A DNA stretch of 64,000 nucleotides from Aeromonas rivuli. Its GTDB lineage: Bacteria > Pseudomonadota > Gammaproteobacteria > Enterobacterales > Aeromonadaceae. Location: assembly GCF_000820045.1 (NCBI RefSeq), contig NZ_CDBJ01000027.1, forward strand, positions 216,541-280,540. The letters run 5' to 3'. Below the pieces are notes generated by a model. The model did no database searches. It saw only the letters and a list, made by a program, of their open reading frames with translations, and had not been told where the DNA came from. Numbering within the stretch: the stretch's first letter is position 1; each line of letters opens with the position of its first letter. Position numbers and translations under genes: made by a program. Shown piece by piece: positions 1-8,149 of this stretch.

Positions 1-73
1 GATATCAAGGATAACTGAGCGGCGTCTTCTCATTGCCGGACCGCGACTTGTCTGCTGTGCAACTGTGGCTCGC

Positions 74-91
74 AAAAAGTACGATCGTCCT
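74..91 (+). promoter_or_regulatory. candidate TetR operator, copy 1
   Basis: The 18-mer AAAAAGTACGATCGTCCT contains a 14-bp palindrome (AG-ACGATCGT-CT, 78-91) and lies 35 bp before the TetR-family start at 126. A closely matching copy, 15 of 18 bases, is at 763-780 before the hydrolase gene. This is the pattern expected for an autoregulating TetR repressor that also controls its neighbour. Binding is inference. Confidence 0.55.
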
Positions 92-125
92 ATATGCTGC
101 CACGGGATCGACACTGAGGTGATGG

Positions 126-713
126 ATGAGCAAAGGCCGACTGACCCGTGAGACTATCTTGCAGCAAGGTTTCGAGCAGGCGAGCCAGCAGGGGTTGGAG
201 AGTCTCACCATCGGCTCCCTCGCCAGCCGGTGCGAGATGTCCAAGAGCGGCCTGTTCGCCCACTTCCAGTCCAGAGACAACTTGCAGATAGCCGTGCTCG
301 AATACGCAGGCCAGGTGTTTCGGGACAGAGTGATCCAGCCGGTGCGCCAGCGGGCATATCCGGATCAGCAGGCTAAATTACGGGCGCTGCTGGAAGCCTG
401 GCTCGCCTGGAATCAGAATTTCGCCGGACGCTGCATGTTTCTCGATGCCTGGACCTCGGCCCAGGAGGGAGAGGTGCAGCAAGCCGCTCGCCAGCTGGTG
501 CGCTTCTGGCTCGACTATCTCGCCCGTCAGGTTGCCGCAGGCCAGGCCCTGGGCGAATGGCGAGCCGAGATGGATCCCTGGCGCGCCGTCTACCGGCTCT
601 ACGGCCTCTATCTGGGCGATCAGGTGTTCGATGCCCTGGCCCTGAGCGACGATCCCGGGCACCATTTCTGGCCCGAGGTAGAGGCGCTGTTCATCAGTTG
701 GCGCCCAAGCTGA
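126..713 (+). CDS. TetR/AcrR family transcriptional regulator
   Basis: This is a 195-residue one-component repressor-type regulator. Residues 8-55 form the TetR helix-turn-helix, with the typical T-I-L-Q-Q-G-F start, the SLASRCEMSKSGLFAHF recognition region and the following K/R-D-N-L helix. The remaining alpha-helical part is the ligand-binding and dimer domain and gives no ligand clue. The ATG at 126 follows GAGGTGAT. The gene lies 120 bp upstream of a co-oriented alpha/beta hydrolase, and the same palindromic motif precedes both genes. It probably represses itself and the hydrolase; the effector is unknown. Confidence 0.85.
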   Translation: MSKGRLTRETILQQGFEQASQQGLESLTIGSLASRCEMSKSGLFAHFQSRDNLQIAVLEYAGQVFRDRVIQPVRQRAYPDQQAKLRALLEAWLAWNQNFAGRCMFLDAWTSAQEGEVQQAARQLVRFWLDYLARQVAAGQALGEWRAEMDPWRAVYRLYGLYLGDQVFDALALSDDPGHHFWPEVEALFISWRPS

Positions 714-762
714 TCGCCCTGGTGGATTGGCTGTTTTCAGCCGCTGTTTTTTAAAACCGATT

Positions 763-780
763 AAAAAGCACGACCGTACT
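763..780 (+). promoter_or_regulatory. candidate TetR operator, copy 2
   Basis: AAAAAGCACGACCGTACT matches 15 of 18 bases of the motif at 74-91. The palindrome AG-ACGA/CCGT-CT has one central mismatch. It lies 54 bp upstream of the hydrolase start, a position suited to repression of that promoter. Confidence 0.55.
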
Positions 781-833
781 CAAAATAACACACCCAGCCG
801 CCTCACACCGGCGCACCACAGGAGTGACCGCCC

Positions 834-1685
834 ATGAGCAGCAAGATCTACTTCAATACCCGCCGTTTCAGCCCGGGCAAGTGGCTGCTGGGTCTCGGCA
901 CCCGCCTGCATCATGGCCTGGCCCCCGCCCACGCCAAACGCACCGCCAGCAAACTGCTGCTGACCCCGAGCCGCGCCCAGCGCGACACCGATCTCCCCGC
1001 AGGTCTGGTGCGCCAGGCCGTGCACACCAGCGAGGGGCAGCTGATGAGCTATCGCCTCGGTCAAGGCCCGGTCTGGCTGTTGATGCATGGCTGGTCCGGC
1101 AGCGCCAGCCAGCTCTACCCGCTGATGGAACACATTGCGGCCCGGGGGTTCACCGCCATCGCCTACGATCACCCAGCCCACGGCCATAGCGAGGGGAAAA
1201 CCGGTCATCTGCCCCGCTTCGTGCGCGCCCTGGATGAGTTGATCGAACGGCTTGGCCCCATCGCCGGCGTGATGGCCCACAGCATGGGAGGCGCCGTGGC
1301 CCTCTCCAGCCGCCACCCTCGCCTGCAGACCTGCCCCCTGCTGCTGGTCGCTCCCGTCATCGACTATGTGCCCCAGCTCTACGCCATGGTGGCGCGATCC
1401 GGTTATTCGATGCGGCTGTTCGATGCCGTGGTCAAAGAGATAGAGCAGGAGTATCAACACCCCTTGAGCGAGGTGGACCCCCTGGCTGCCCTGACCAGGC
1501 GCAGCGGCCCGGCCCTCATCGTCCACGACGAGGGGGACAGGTTCGCCCCCCATCAAGACTCCCTGCGTGCCAGCCAGAATGGCCGCACCCGGCTCATCTC
1601 CACCCAAGGCCTGGGTCATGGCCGCATACTGACCAGCCCGCCCCTGTTTGCCGCCTTCGTCGAACTCAGCCAATCGCCGGCCTGA
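834..1685 (+). CDS. alpha/beta fold hydrolase
   Basis: This is a 283-residue cytosolic hydrolase. The nucleophile elbow is AHSMGG near residue 150. An HGWSGSA segment near residue 84 supplies the oxyanion hole. The acid is probably in VHDEGD (about 225-230), and the histidine is in GLGHGR near residue 262. The ATG follows GGAG at a good distance. The likely activity is on esters or lipids, but no substrate can be read from sequence. The upstream operator copy suggests control by the adjacent TetR regulator. The gene ends at a strong hairpin facing the glycosyltransferase operon. Confidence 0.85.
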   Translation: MSSKIYFNTRRFSPGKWLLGLGTRLHHGLAPAHAKRTASKLLLTPSRAQRDTDLPAGLVRQAVHTSEGQLMSYRLGQGPVWLLMHGWSGSASQLYPLMEHIAARGFTAIAYDHPAHGHSEGKTGHLPRFVRALDELIERLGPIAGVMAHSMGGAVALSSRHPRLQTCPLLLVAPVIDYVPQLYAMVARSGYSMRLFDAVVKEIEQEYQHPLSEVDPLAALTRRSGPALIVHDEGDRFAPHQDSLRASQNGRTRLISTQGLGHGRILTSPPLFAAFVELSQSPA

Positions 1686-1697
1686 CCTCGCGACCCG

Positions 1698-1737
1698 CCA
1701 AGAAGAGAGGGGAGCCATGGCCCCCCTCCCTTCTTGG
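1698..1737. terminator. bidirectional hairpin between convergent genes
   Basis: CCAAGAAG and GAGGGG on the left pair with CCCCTC and CTTCTTGG on the right around a GCCATGGC core. The hairpin sits between the hydrolase (+) and the ArnT-like gene (-). It has no long T run, but its position fits a shared terminator. Confidence 0.6.
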
Positions 1738-1752
1738 TCAACCTGCCTGAAC

Positions 1753-3459
1753 TCAATAGACCAGCGTGGGGGCGTAGAAGAAGGGCTCGATGGTCGGAGT
1801 CAGGCCCCGGCATGCGGGGCGCAGGGCATCGGCACGGGCCAGCAACCAGTCGGTGCGGTGGCGATAGCCCAGACTCATGGTCTGCCGGGGGTCGAAACAG
1901 ACACTGATGATGTTGCGCGAGCCCAGCACCCAGCGCCCGGGCATGGCCGCCACCCAAGCGGCAGCCTCCCGGCCCTGCACCCGGTTCTCCTCATGGTAGG
2001 AGTAGTGCCAAAGCGGCTGACGGGCGAACAGCAGATGCTGCTCCTTGAAGCCCACCAGCAGCAGCTGATCTCCCTGGGGCACCTCTTGCGCCGCCTTGAC
2101 CATGATCTCCTCCGGGGTGCGCACCTCGTTGAGCCGCATCGCTATCTGGGTGGAATAGAGCAGCCAGCCGAAGGCCAATGAGCCGAGGATCCCTAGCAGC
2201 GGGGCCCGGTGCAATATGCCATTGATCACCAGCAGACCGAGACCCAGGATCAGCAGCGGCAACCAGGGATCATCCCCAAGCTCGGCCGCCTTGGCGGCCA
2301 GCCTGGCATTGAACATCAGTGCCAGAGCAGCGCCGATCCCCACCAGAGCGAGCAGCCAGCCCAACCCCTTGAGCAGCCGTGCCGGCCAGACCCGGTCAAG
2401 CAGCTGGCCCAGCCAGGGCGCCGCCAGCAGCGCCAGCACCGGGGTGCCCGGCGTGATGTAGACGCCGCGCTTGCCCGGTGACAGGGAGAAGAACAGCAGC
2501 ATCAAGAGCAGATAGCCGAGCAGCAGTATCACCCGCCTGTCACCATCATTTCGAATGGCACGAACCCAGCGGACCGCGAGCCAGGGTAGCAGCAGGGAGA
2601 CCGGCAGCCAGAAGGGGGGGATGACGGCGGTGAAGTAGTACCAGAGGGGTTTGACGTGATGCCAGGCGTTGGCATAGCGGGTCACCGTCTGATGCAGCAG
2701 GATGTTGTCACGATAGGCTTGCAGCACGGCATCACCGCTCGATGCCACCGCCAGCACCATGGGCAGCAGCCAGAGGCCAATCGCCCCCAGCATCACCAAG
2801 GGGCCAAGCAGCCCCTTGCACCAGGCGGCGCGACTGGCTTGACACAACGGCGCCCTGTGCGTCCAGATAGCCGGGATCAACACCAGTACCGCCAAGATGC
2901 CAACCCCCTTGGTGATGATGCCAAGACCCGCGGCAAACCAGCCGAGGTAGTACCAGCGCCAGCCGCCGCCCGCGAGCAGGAAGCGCAGGAAGCCATAGAG
3001 CCCCAGGGTGATGAAGAAACTCACCAGGGCATCGATTTGCGCCGTCTTGGCCTGCAGGGTGAACTGGACGGTAAAGAGCAGCAGTACCCCCGCCAGGAAG
3101 CCCACCTGAGCATTCCACAGCCGACGACCGAGATCCCAGGTCAGCACCAGGGTACCGAGTCCCGCCAGCAGGGAAGGCAGCAAGAAAGCCACCTTGAGTG
3201 AGCCTGTCAGCAGATAACCGAGGGCAATACCCCACATGAACAGGGGCGGCTTGTCGGGATAAATCTCGCCGCCACGCATGGGAAACAGCCAGCGGCCGCT
3301 CTCGACCATCTCCTTGGCCACCAGGGCGAAACGGGGCTCGTCGGCGGGCCAGGGGTCGCGCAAGCCGATCCCCGCAGCCAGTATGACCAGGGCCAGCAGC
3401 ATCAGCCAACCCAGAGTCTGGCGCGGTGATGCCTCCAGTAAAAATCGATCACTTATCAT
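1753..3459 (-). CDS. ArnT/PMT-like lipid-linked sugar glycosyltransferase (GT39/GT83 type)
   Basis: This 568-residue multi-pass inner-membrane protein has about 12 hydrophobic segments. After the first segment lies the acidic periplasmic loop typical of these enzymes (ADEPRFALVAKEM near residues 39-51, then YPDKPPLFMWG). The family moves a sugar from an undecaprenyl- or polyprenyl-phosphate carrier to lipid A or protein in the periplasm; ArnT adds L-Ara4N. The gene is third in an operon after a DPM1-type GT2, which would make the lipid-linked sugar, and an LAB_N protein. The start follows AAGGGG. Which sugar and acceptor are used is unknown. No arnA or arnB homologue is in the window, so the name ArnT is not assigned. 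Confidence 0.85.
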   Translation of the reverse strand: MISDRFLLEASPRQTLGWLMLLALVILAAGIGLRDPWPADEPRFALVAKEMVESGRWLFPMRGGEIYPDKPPLFMWGIALGYLLTGSLKVAFLLPSLLAGLGTLVLTWDLGRRLWNAQVGFLAGVLLLFTVQFTLQAKTAQIDALVSFFITLGLYGFLRFLLAGGGWRWYYLGWFAAGLGIITKGVGILAVLVLIPAIWTHRAPLCQASRAAWCKGLLGPLVMLGAIGLWLLPMVLAVASSGDAVLQAYRDNILLHQTVTRYANAWHHVKPLWYYFTAVIPPFWLPVSLLLPWLAVRWVRAIRNDGDRRVILLLGYLLLMLLFFSLSPGKRGVYITPGTPVLALLAAPWLGQLLDRVWPARLLKGLGWLLALVGIGAALALMFNARLAAKAAELGDDPWLPLLILGLGLLVINGILHRAPLLGILGSLAFGWLLYSTQIAMRLNEVRTPEEIMVKAAQEVPQGDQLLLVGFKEQHLLFARQPLWHYSYHEENRVQGREAAAWVAAMPGRWVLGSRNIISVCFDPRQTMSLGYRHRTDWLLARADALRPACRGLTPTIEPFFYAPTLVY

Positions 3460-3474
3460 GGCAGCCCCTTGTCA

Positions 3475-3807
3475 TCACCGATCCCCCCTGTCCCGGCGCC
3501 AGCCACGATGTTTCACATCCAGATAGAGGCTGTAGAGCGCGGTGAAGGCGGGAAACAGATTCTGCAACACACCGACCGAGTCTTGCTTGGGGGAGAAAAT
3601 GAAATAACTGAGCGTCATCAGGCTGCCGAGTATGCTCATGTACCAGAACAGCCGCGGGATCACCGGCTTGCCTGCCCGCCTGGACGCGATGAACTGCGCC
3701 AGCCAGCGCCCGCCAAACATCAAGGCCCCCGCATAACCGATGAGCTTCCAGCCGGTGACATGCAGCCCGGTCCATATCAGCCAGTCAATTTGGGTCTCCA
3801 GCATCAT
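3475..3807 (-). CDS. small membrane protein with lipid-A-disaccharide synthase N-terminal (LAB_N) domain
   Basis: The product is 110 residues with three or more hydrophobic stretches (about 3-25, 44-66 and 68-90). It matches the LAB_N type of small membrane protein, including an RLFWYMSILGSLMTLSYF-like core. The start MMLETQIDW overlaps the upstream GT2 stop in the sequence TGATGATG, which points to translational coupling. A longer reading from 4038 would overlap the GT2 gene and is not needed. The domain is regularly found between a GT2 and an ArnT-like enzyme. Its role is unknown; helping to flip or deliver the lipid-linked sugar is inference. Confidence 0.8.
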   Translation of the reverse strand: MMLETQIDWLIWTGLHVTGWKLIGYAGALMFGGRWLAQFIASRRAGKPVIPRLFWYMSILGSLMTLSYFIFSPKQDSVGVLQNLFPAFTALYSLYLDVKHRGWRRDRGDR

Positions 3808-4550
3808 CAATCCAGCTGCTCCCTGACTTGGACTACCTTGGCCCTGCGCAGCAACCAGCAGACCCCGATCACATCCACAAGCCCGACCCAGAGCCGGTTC
3901 CAGACCCCGTATTTGGACGTTCCGGCCTGACGTGGCCTGTGGTTGACCGGGTAAGAGGCCATCTTGCCGCCATAGGCCTGGATCAGCGCCGGAATGTAGC
4001 GATGCATGTGGTTGAAGCAGGGCAGCGCCAGGTAGCATTCCCGCTTGAGCGCCTTGAGGCCACAGCCGGTATCGGGGATGCCATCGCGCAGCAAAAGATC
4101 ACGAAAGCTGTTTGCCACTCTGGAGGAGAGTCGCTTGACCCAGTCATCCCGCCGGTTGACCCTGTGACCAATCAGACCCACCAGCGCCGGATCCGCCTCA
4201 TTGCGCCCCATCAATTCATGCAACAGGCCGGGGATGTCGGCCGGATCGTTCTGGCCATCCCCATCCAGTATCACCAGCCAGTCGCCACGGCCATGGCGCA
4301 CCCCGCTCAGGACGGCAAAACTTTGGCCCACCCCCTGCTCATGGCGCAGCACTCTGAGCCTTGGAAAATCCTGCTTTATCCGGGTCAGAATGGCAACGCT
4401 GTCATCGGTGCTGCCGTCATCCACACAGATGAGTTCGTACTCGAACTGTCCATCCATGGCCTGGCGGATCTCGCCGATCAGGGGTTTCAGGTTGTCCCGC
4501 TCGTTCTGTGCCGGTATGACGATGGAGACGCTGATATGCGCTGCTTGCAT
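3807..4550 (-). CDS. family 2 glycosyltransferase, dolichol-phosphate-mannose-synthase type
   Basis: The 247-residue protein has a GT-A fold. VSIVIPAQNERDNL opens the Rossmann-like nucleotide-sugar site, VDDGSTDDS follows, and the metal-binding DxD motif is LDGDGQNDP near residues 96-104. One hydrophobic segment lies near the C-terminus, so the enzyme probably sits on the inner face of the membrane and loads a sugar onto polyprenyl phosphate. I chose the ATG at 4550 over 4601 because GAGG lies 9 bases before it and family alignment begins there. It is first in a three-gene cassette with LAB_N and ArnT-like proteins. Confidence 0.85.
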   Translation of the reverse strand: MQAAHISVSIVIPAQNERDNLKPLIGEIRQAMDGQFEYELICVDDGSTDDSVAILTRIKQDFPRLRVLRHEQGVGQSFAVLSGVRHGRGDWLVILDGDGQNDPADIPGLLHELMGRNEADPALVGLIGHRVNRRDDWVKRLSSRVANSFRDLLLRDGIPDTGCGLKALKRECYLALPCFNHMHRYIPALIQAYGGKMASYPVNHRPRQAGTSKYGVWNRLWVGLVDVIGVCWLLRRAKVVQVREQLD

Positions 4551-4842
4551 TGATGGGGCCTCAATTGATTTCACAACTCGCGTTACATTAACCCACAGCA
4601 AGGCTGAACCTGGGCTGGATTTACCCTGACTTTACACATGGGCTTAACTATTTTTATTAATAATGTTATAGACTTGTAGTCAAGTTACTGCCCAGCGTCC
4701 CTGACGGAAATGACGCAGCTATGACATCTTATCTACCCTTGGCCGGGCGCTGGCAGAACCCATGTCACAGGATGGAACCCGACCGGCGGCTCTTGCTTTG
4801 AGCGCCACAGAACAACCTTGAATAGTTCCAAAGGCATCCGCT
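4551..4842. other. divergent intergenic region (292 bp)
   Basis: This gap holds the promoters of the GT2 cassette (-) and the patatin gene (+). It includes an AT-rich stretch around 4648-4672 and a short inverted repeat ACTTG-TAGT-CAAGT at 4672-4685. I see no coding potential and no recognised operator. Confidence 0.5.
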
Positions 4843-6012
4843 ATGGCCAAACCTAACACAGCCCTGCTGTTAACCGGTGGTGGTGCTCGCGCCGCCTATC
4901 AAGTTGGCGCCCTCAAAGCTATCGCCGAACTCTACCCCCGCAATCAGGGGATCCCTTTCCCCATTTTATGCGGCACCTCGGCCGGTGCCCTCAACGCCAC
5001 AGCCCTCGCCTGCCATGCCTCATGCTTTCACCTGGGAGTGCGTAAACTGGAGTGGGTCTGGCGCCGTTTCGAGACGCGCCACATCTTCGATTTTCACCCG
5101 GGGCGCCTGCTCTGGCGTCTGCTCTACGAGGGGTCGGCGGGCCTGATCCATCCAGACCCAAATCGCGCCTTCAACCTGTTCGACAATAGTCCACTGCGCA
5201 AGCTGCTCGAGCAGCTCATCGACTACCACCGCATCGATGACAATATCCTCTACGGCAGTCTGGAGGCCTTGGCCATCACCGCATCGGATTATGAGAGCGG
5301 CCTTAGCACCACCTTCTTTCAGGGACGTTCTCAGCATCACCCCTGGGAGCGGGAACGCAGGCGCGGCATCCGTACCCTGATCACCTCAGATCATCTGATC
5401 GCCTCCAGTGCCCTGCCCTTCGTGTTCCCCGCCACCCGTATCGGCGACAAATTCTATGGCGATGGCTCCATTCATCAGCTCAGTCCCCTGAGCCCGGCTA
5501 TCCATCTGGGGGCAGAGCGGATCCTGGCCATTGCCCTGGCGCCGCCTCCCCAACATAACCCGACTCAATACCGGGAGCGGCTGACCAGCTCCCACATCGC
5601 CAGCCACCTGCTCGACACCGTGTTCACCGACACCCTCAATTCGGATCTGGAGCGCCTGGGCCGCATCAACCTCACCCTGTCGCTCATTCCAGAGCGGGAC
5701 AGAGCAAGGCTAAAACTCAAGGAGGTGGAAGCCTGCGTGCTCAAACCAAGCCAGGATCTCGACGTGTTGGCGCTCCCTTTTCTGCCCCAGCTGCCAACCG
5801 AGATGCGCCGCCTGCTGCGGGTGTTGGGTGTCAAGGGCGATGAGACCAGCAGCCTGGCCAGTTTTCTGATGTTCGTCCCCGGCTACTGCCAACAGCTCAT
5901 CGCCCTGGGTTATCAAGACACCCTGGACGACAGATCCCGTGTCGCTCGCTTCCTCGATATCCAGAGCCCGGCCAGCGTCTCGCAAGTCACCGCAGTCCAA
6001 CCCGCCAGATAG
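4843..6012 (+). CDS. patatin-like phospholipase / lipid acyl hydrolase
   Basis: The product is 389 residues. The N-terminus has the patatin oxyanion-hole motif TGGGARAAYQVG (residues 9-20) and the nucleophile elbow GTSAG (serine near residue 46). The dyad aspartate is in YGDGSIHQ near residue 207. There is no signal peptide, so it is probably cytosolic or membrane-peripheral rather than secreted. The C-terminal 130 residues are an extension beyond the patatin core, as in several proteobacterial homologues. It should hydrolyse acyl esters of membrane lipids. The physiological role is not apparent from its neighbours, which are a sugar-transfer cassette and an antiporter. Confidence 0.85.
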   Translation: MAKPNTALLLTGGGARAAYQVGALKAIAELYPRNQGIPFPILCGTSAGALNATALACHASCFHLGVRKLEWVWRRFETRHIFDFHPGRLLWRLLYEGSAGLIHPDPNRAFNLFDNSPLRKLLEQLIDYHRIDDNILYGSLEALAITASDYESGLSTTFFQGRSQHHPWERERRRGIRTLITSDHLIASSALPFVFPATRIGDKFYGDGSIHQLSPLSPAIHLGAERILAIALAPPPQHNPTQYRERLTSSHIASHLLDTVFTDTLNSDLERLGRINLTLSLIPERDRARLKLKEVEACVLKPSQDLDVLALPFLPQLPTEMRRLLRVLGVKGDETSSLASFLMFVPGYCQQLIALGYQDTLDDRSRVARFLDIQSPASVSQVTAVQPAR

Positions 6013-6046
6013 CGGCCAGGGCTATGTTCTTGCCGCTATCTGGCGG
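6002..6046. terminator. long inverted repeat across the patatin stop codon
   Basis: A perfect 15-bp stem (CCGCCAGATAGCGGC with GCCGCTATCTGGCGG) encloses a 15-base loop. The left arm contains the patatin TAG at 6010-6012. It lies between two convergent genes and has no T run, so Rho-independent termination is uncertain. A blocking or mRNA-stabilising hairpin is also possible. Confidence 0.45.
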
Positions 6047-6068
6047 CCTCCCACAAGCCCGGCCTGCA

Positions 6069-8021
6069 CTAGCGCCCCTCCAGCAGCCGTTGCTCTGCCT
6101 GCTCGATGGCGGCACTCGTGCCAAACAGCACCAGGGTATCCCCCGCCCCCAGCAGCAGCTCGGCCCTGGGCTCCAGCACATCGCCCCCACGCTGCACCTC
6201 CTTGATGTGCACAGCCTCCAGGGCGAGATCCTGCACCTTGTGGCCTATGGCCCAGGCCTGCTCGCTCAGCACGAGCGGGTGCAGCCGCTCCAGGCCCTGA
6301 TCCGTCTCCAGATCCGGGGCACTCTGCCCCCCCCAGTAAAAGCCATGCAGGAAGGAGTACTGGCTGTTGCGCTCCTTCTCCATGCGCCGGATCACCCGGC
6401 CTATGGGCACGTCACAGTGCAGCAACAGGTGGGACACCAGCATCAGGGTCCCCTCCTGGGATTCCGGCACCACTTCGTGAGCCCCGGCCTGCTTGTACTG
6501 CTCCAACAGGCGGTCATCCTGGGTGCGCACCACTATCTTGACCCCCTCTGCCAAACCGGGGATCAGGGAGAGCATGGCGCCGATCCGCTTGGCATCGTCG
6601 AAAGTGATGATCACCAGACGGGCCCGTTGCAGGCCCGCGGCCAGCAAGATCTCGCGTCTGCTGGCATCACCAAAGGCCACCTGCTCCCCCGCCAGCTTGG
6701 CCTCATTCACCCGCTCGGGATCCAGATCCAGTGCCAGGAAGGGGATCCCCTCCAGCTTGAGAAAGCGGGCACAGGTCTGACCGGCCCGACCGAAGCCCGC
6801 GATGATGACGTGACCACTCTTGCTCAGGCCCGACTGGGCCACTTCTGATTGGGAAAGCAGGGAAGATCGCGTCAGCCAGCGCGCCAGATCCTGGGAGCGC
6901 CCCACCAGCCAAGGGGTGATGGCAATAGAGATAACGCCAATACCGATCAACAGGGAGACGATATCCTGACCAAGCAAGCCGTGGCTGAGCGCCAGGGCCA
7001 GCAGCACGAAGCCAAACTCGCCAACCTGACTCAGCATGATGCCCGCCGCCATGGCATCGCGTTTTCGCTCCCCCATCAAGCGCCCCGCCAGCAGAACCAA
7101 TAGCGATTTGAACAGCACCAGCAGCACCACAATGCCCACCACCTGCCACCAATGGCGCGCTACCTGCTGCCACTCCATGGCCATGCCGATGGTGATGAAG
7201 AAGAGCCCCATCAAGACATCGCGAAACGGCTTGATGTCCACCTCCAGCTGGTGACGATAGTGGGACTCCCCCAACATCATCCCCGCCAGGAAAGCCCCCA
7301 GGGCCATGGAGAGCCCCATCCACTGAGTGAGAGAAGCCGCAAGCAGCGCGACCAGCAGGGCGCTCAGTACGAACAACTCGTCGGAGCGGGCCCGGGCAAC
7401 CTCATGAAACAGGGAGGGCAACCACCACTTGCCCACCGCCAACAGGCCGAGCAGGACCAGCAAGCCCTTGAGTGAGGCCCAGGCGACCGCAACCAGCAGG
7501 GCATCGCCCTGGGCTTCGGGCTCGGCCAATATGGGGATCATCACCAGCAGGGGCACCACGGCCAAGTCCTGAAACAGCAGGACGCTGACCCCAAGCTGGG
7601 CACGACGGGTATGCAGCTGCTTCTGCTCCCCAAGCTGTTTGATCACCACCGCAGTCGAGGAGAGGCTGAGGGTGCCCGCCACCACCAGTGCCTGGGGCAG
7701 GGTCAGCCCCCACCACCAGCCAATCCAGCAAAACAGCGCCGTGGTCAGGATCACCTGCAGCCCCCCGACCCCGACCACCAGGCTGCGCATGGCAATGAGC
7801 TTGGAGAGGGAGAATTCGAGGCCGAGAGAGAACATCAGGAAGACCACCCCAAGTTCCCCCAGGGTGTGCATCATGGCTTGCTCAGTGACCCACGCCAGAC
7901 CATAGGGGCCGAGCAGCACGCCGGCGATCAGGTAAGCGAGGATCGCCGGCAGGCCCAAGCGCCGGAAAACCGCCACCAGCAACACGGCGGCAAACAGCAA
8001 CGTCAAAAATTCCGTATACAA
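6069..8021 (-). CDS. CPA2-family monovalent cation:proton antiporter (KefB/KefC-like)
   Basis: The product is 650 residues. Residues 1-380 are a Na+/H+ exchanger membrane domain of 12 or so segments. It is followed by a TrkA-N/RCK domain (HVIIAGFGRAGQ near 405, a nucleotide-binding GxGxxG-type loop, then the acidic LDLDPERV) and a TrkA-C domain near 570-650. These proteins release K+ or exchange it for protons and are gated by nucleotides or glutathione adducts. The start is TTG at 8021 behind an almost perfect GGAGGA Shine-Dalgarno. No KefF/KefG-type ancillary oxidoreductase lies next to it, so a strict KefB or KefC name is not justified. Confidence 0.85.
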   Translation of the reverse strand: MYTEFLTLLFAAVLLVAVFRRLGLPAILAYLIAGVLLGPYGLAWVTEQAMMHTLGELGVVFLMFSLGLEFSLSKLIAMRSLVVGVGGLQVILTTALFCWIGWWWGLTLPQALVVAGTLSLSSTAVVIKQLGEQKQLHTRRAQLGVSVLLFQDLAVVPLLVMIPILAEPEAQGDALLVAVAWASLKGLLVLLGLLAVGKWWLPSLFHEVARARSDELFVLSALLVALLAASLTQWMGLSMALGAFLAGMMLGESHYRHQLEVDIKPFRDVLMGLFFITIGMAMEWQQVARHWWQVVGIVVLLVLFKSLLVLLAGRLMGERKRDAMAAGIMLSQVGEFGFVLLALALSHGLLGQDIVSLLIGIGVISIAITPWLVGRSQDLARWLTRSSLLSQSEVAQSGLSKSGHVIIAGFGRAGQTCARFLKLEGIPFLALDLDPERVNEAKLAGEQVAFGDASRREILLAAGLQRARLVIITFDDAKRIGAMLSLIPGLAEGVKIVVRTQDDRLLEQYKQAGAHEVVPESQEGTLMLVSHLLLHCDVPIGRVIRRMEKERNSQYSFLHGFYWGGQSAPDLETDQGLERLHPLVLSEQAWAIGHKVQDLALEAVHIKEVQRGGDVLEPRAELLLGAGDTLVLFGTSAAIEQAEQRLLEGR

Positions 8022-8149
8022 TTTTTCCTCCTATTTTATCGACTTAAGTCTAGCCAGCCGGGGTTGCCCCTATAGGACATATTTTGGGCGCGGATCTTGC
8101 AGTATTTGGCACCATGGTGGGCCTGGGTGCCGCTTGGGAAGGAAATAGA

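Noticed and set aside
1648-2181. 177-codon + frame overlapping the end of the hydrolase gene and the ArnT-like gene
   Set aside because: It crosses a hairpin between convergent genes and has no motif; it is an antisense shadow.
1753-3459. Naming the membrane transferase arnT
   Set aside because: The family fits, but no L-Ara4N synthesis genes are present and the closest cassette type carries various sugars; a specific name would over-claim.
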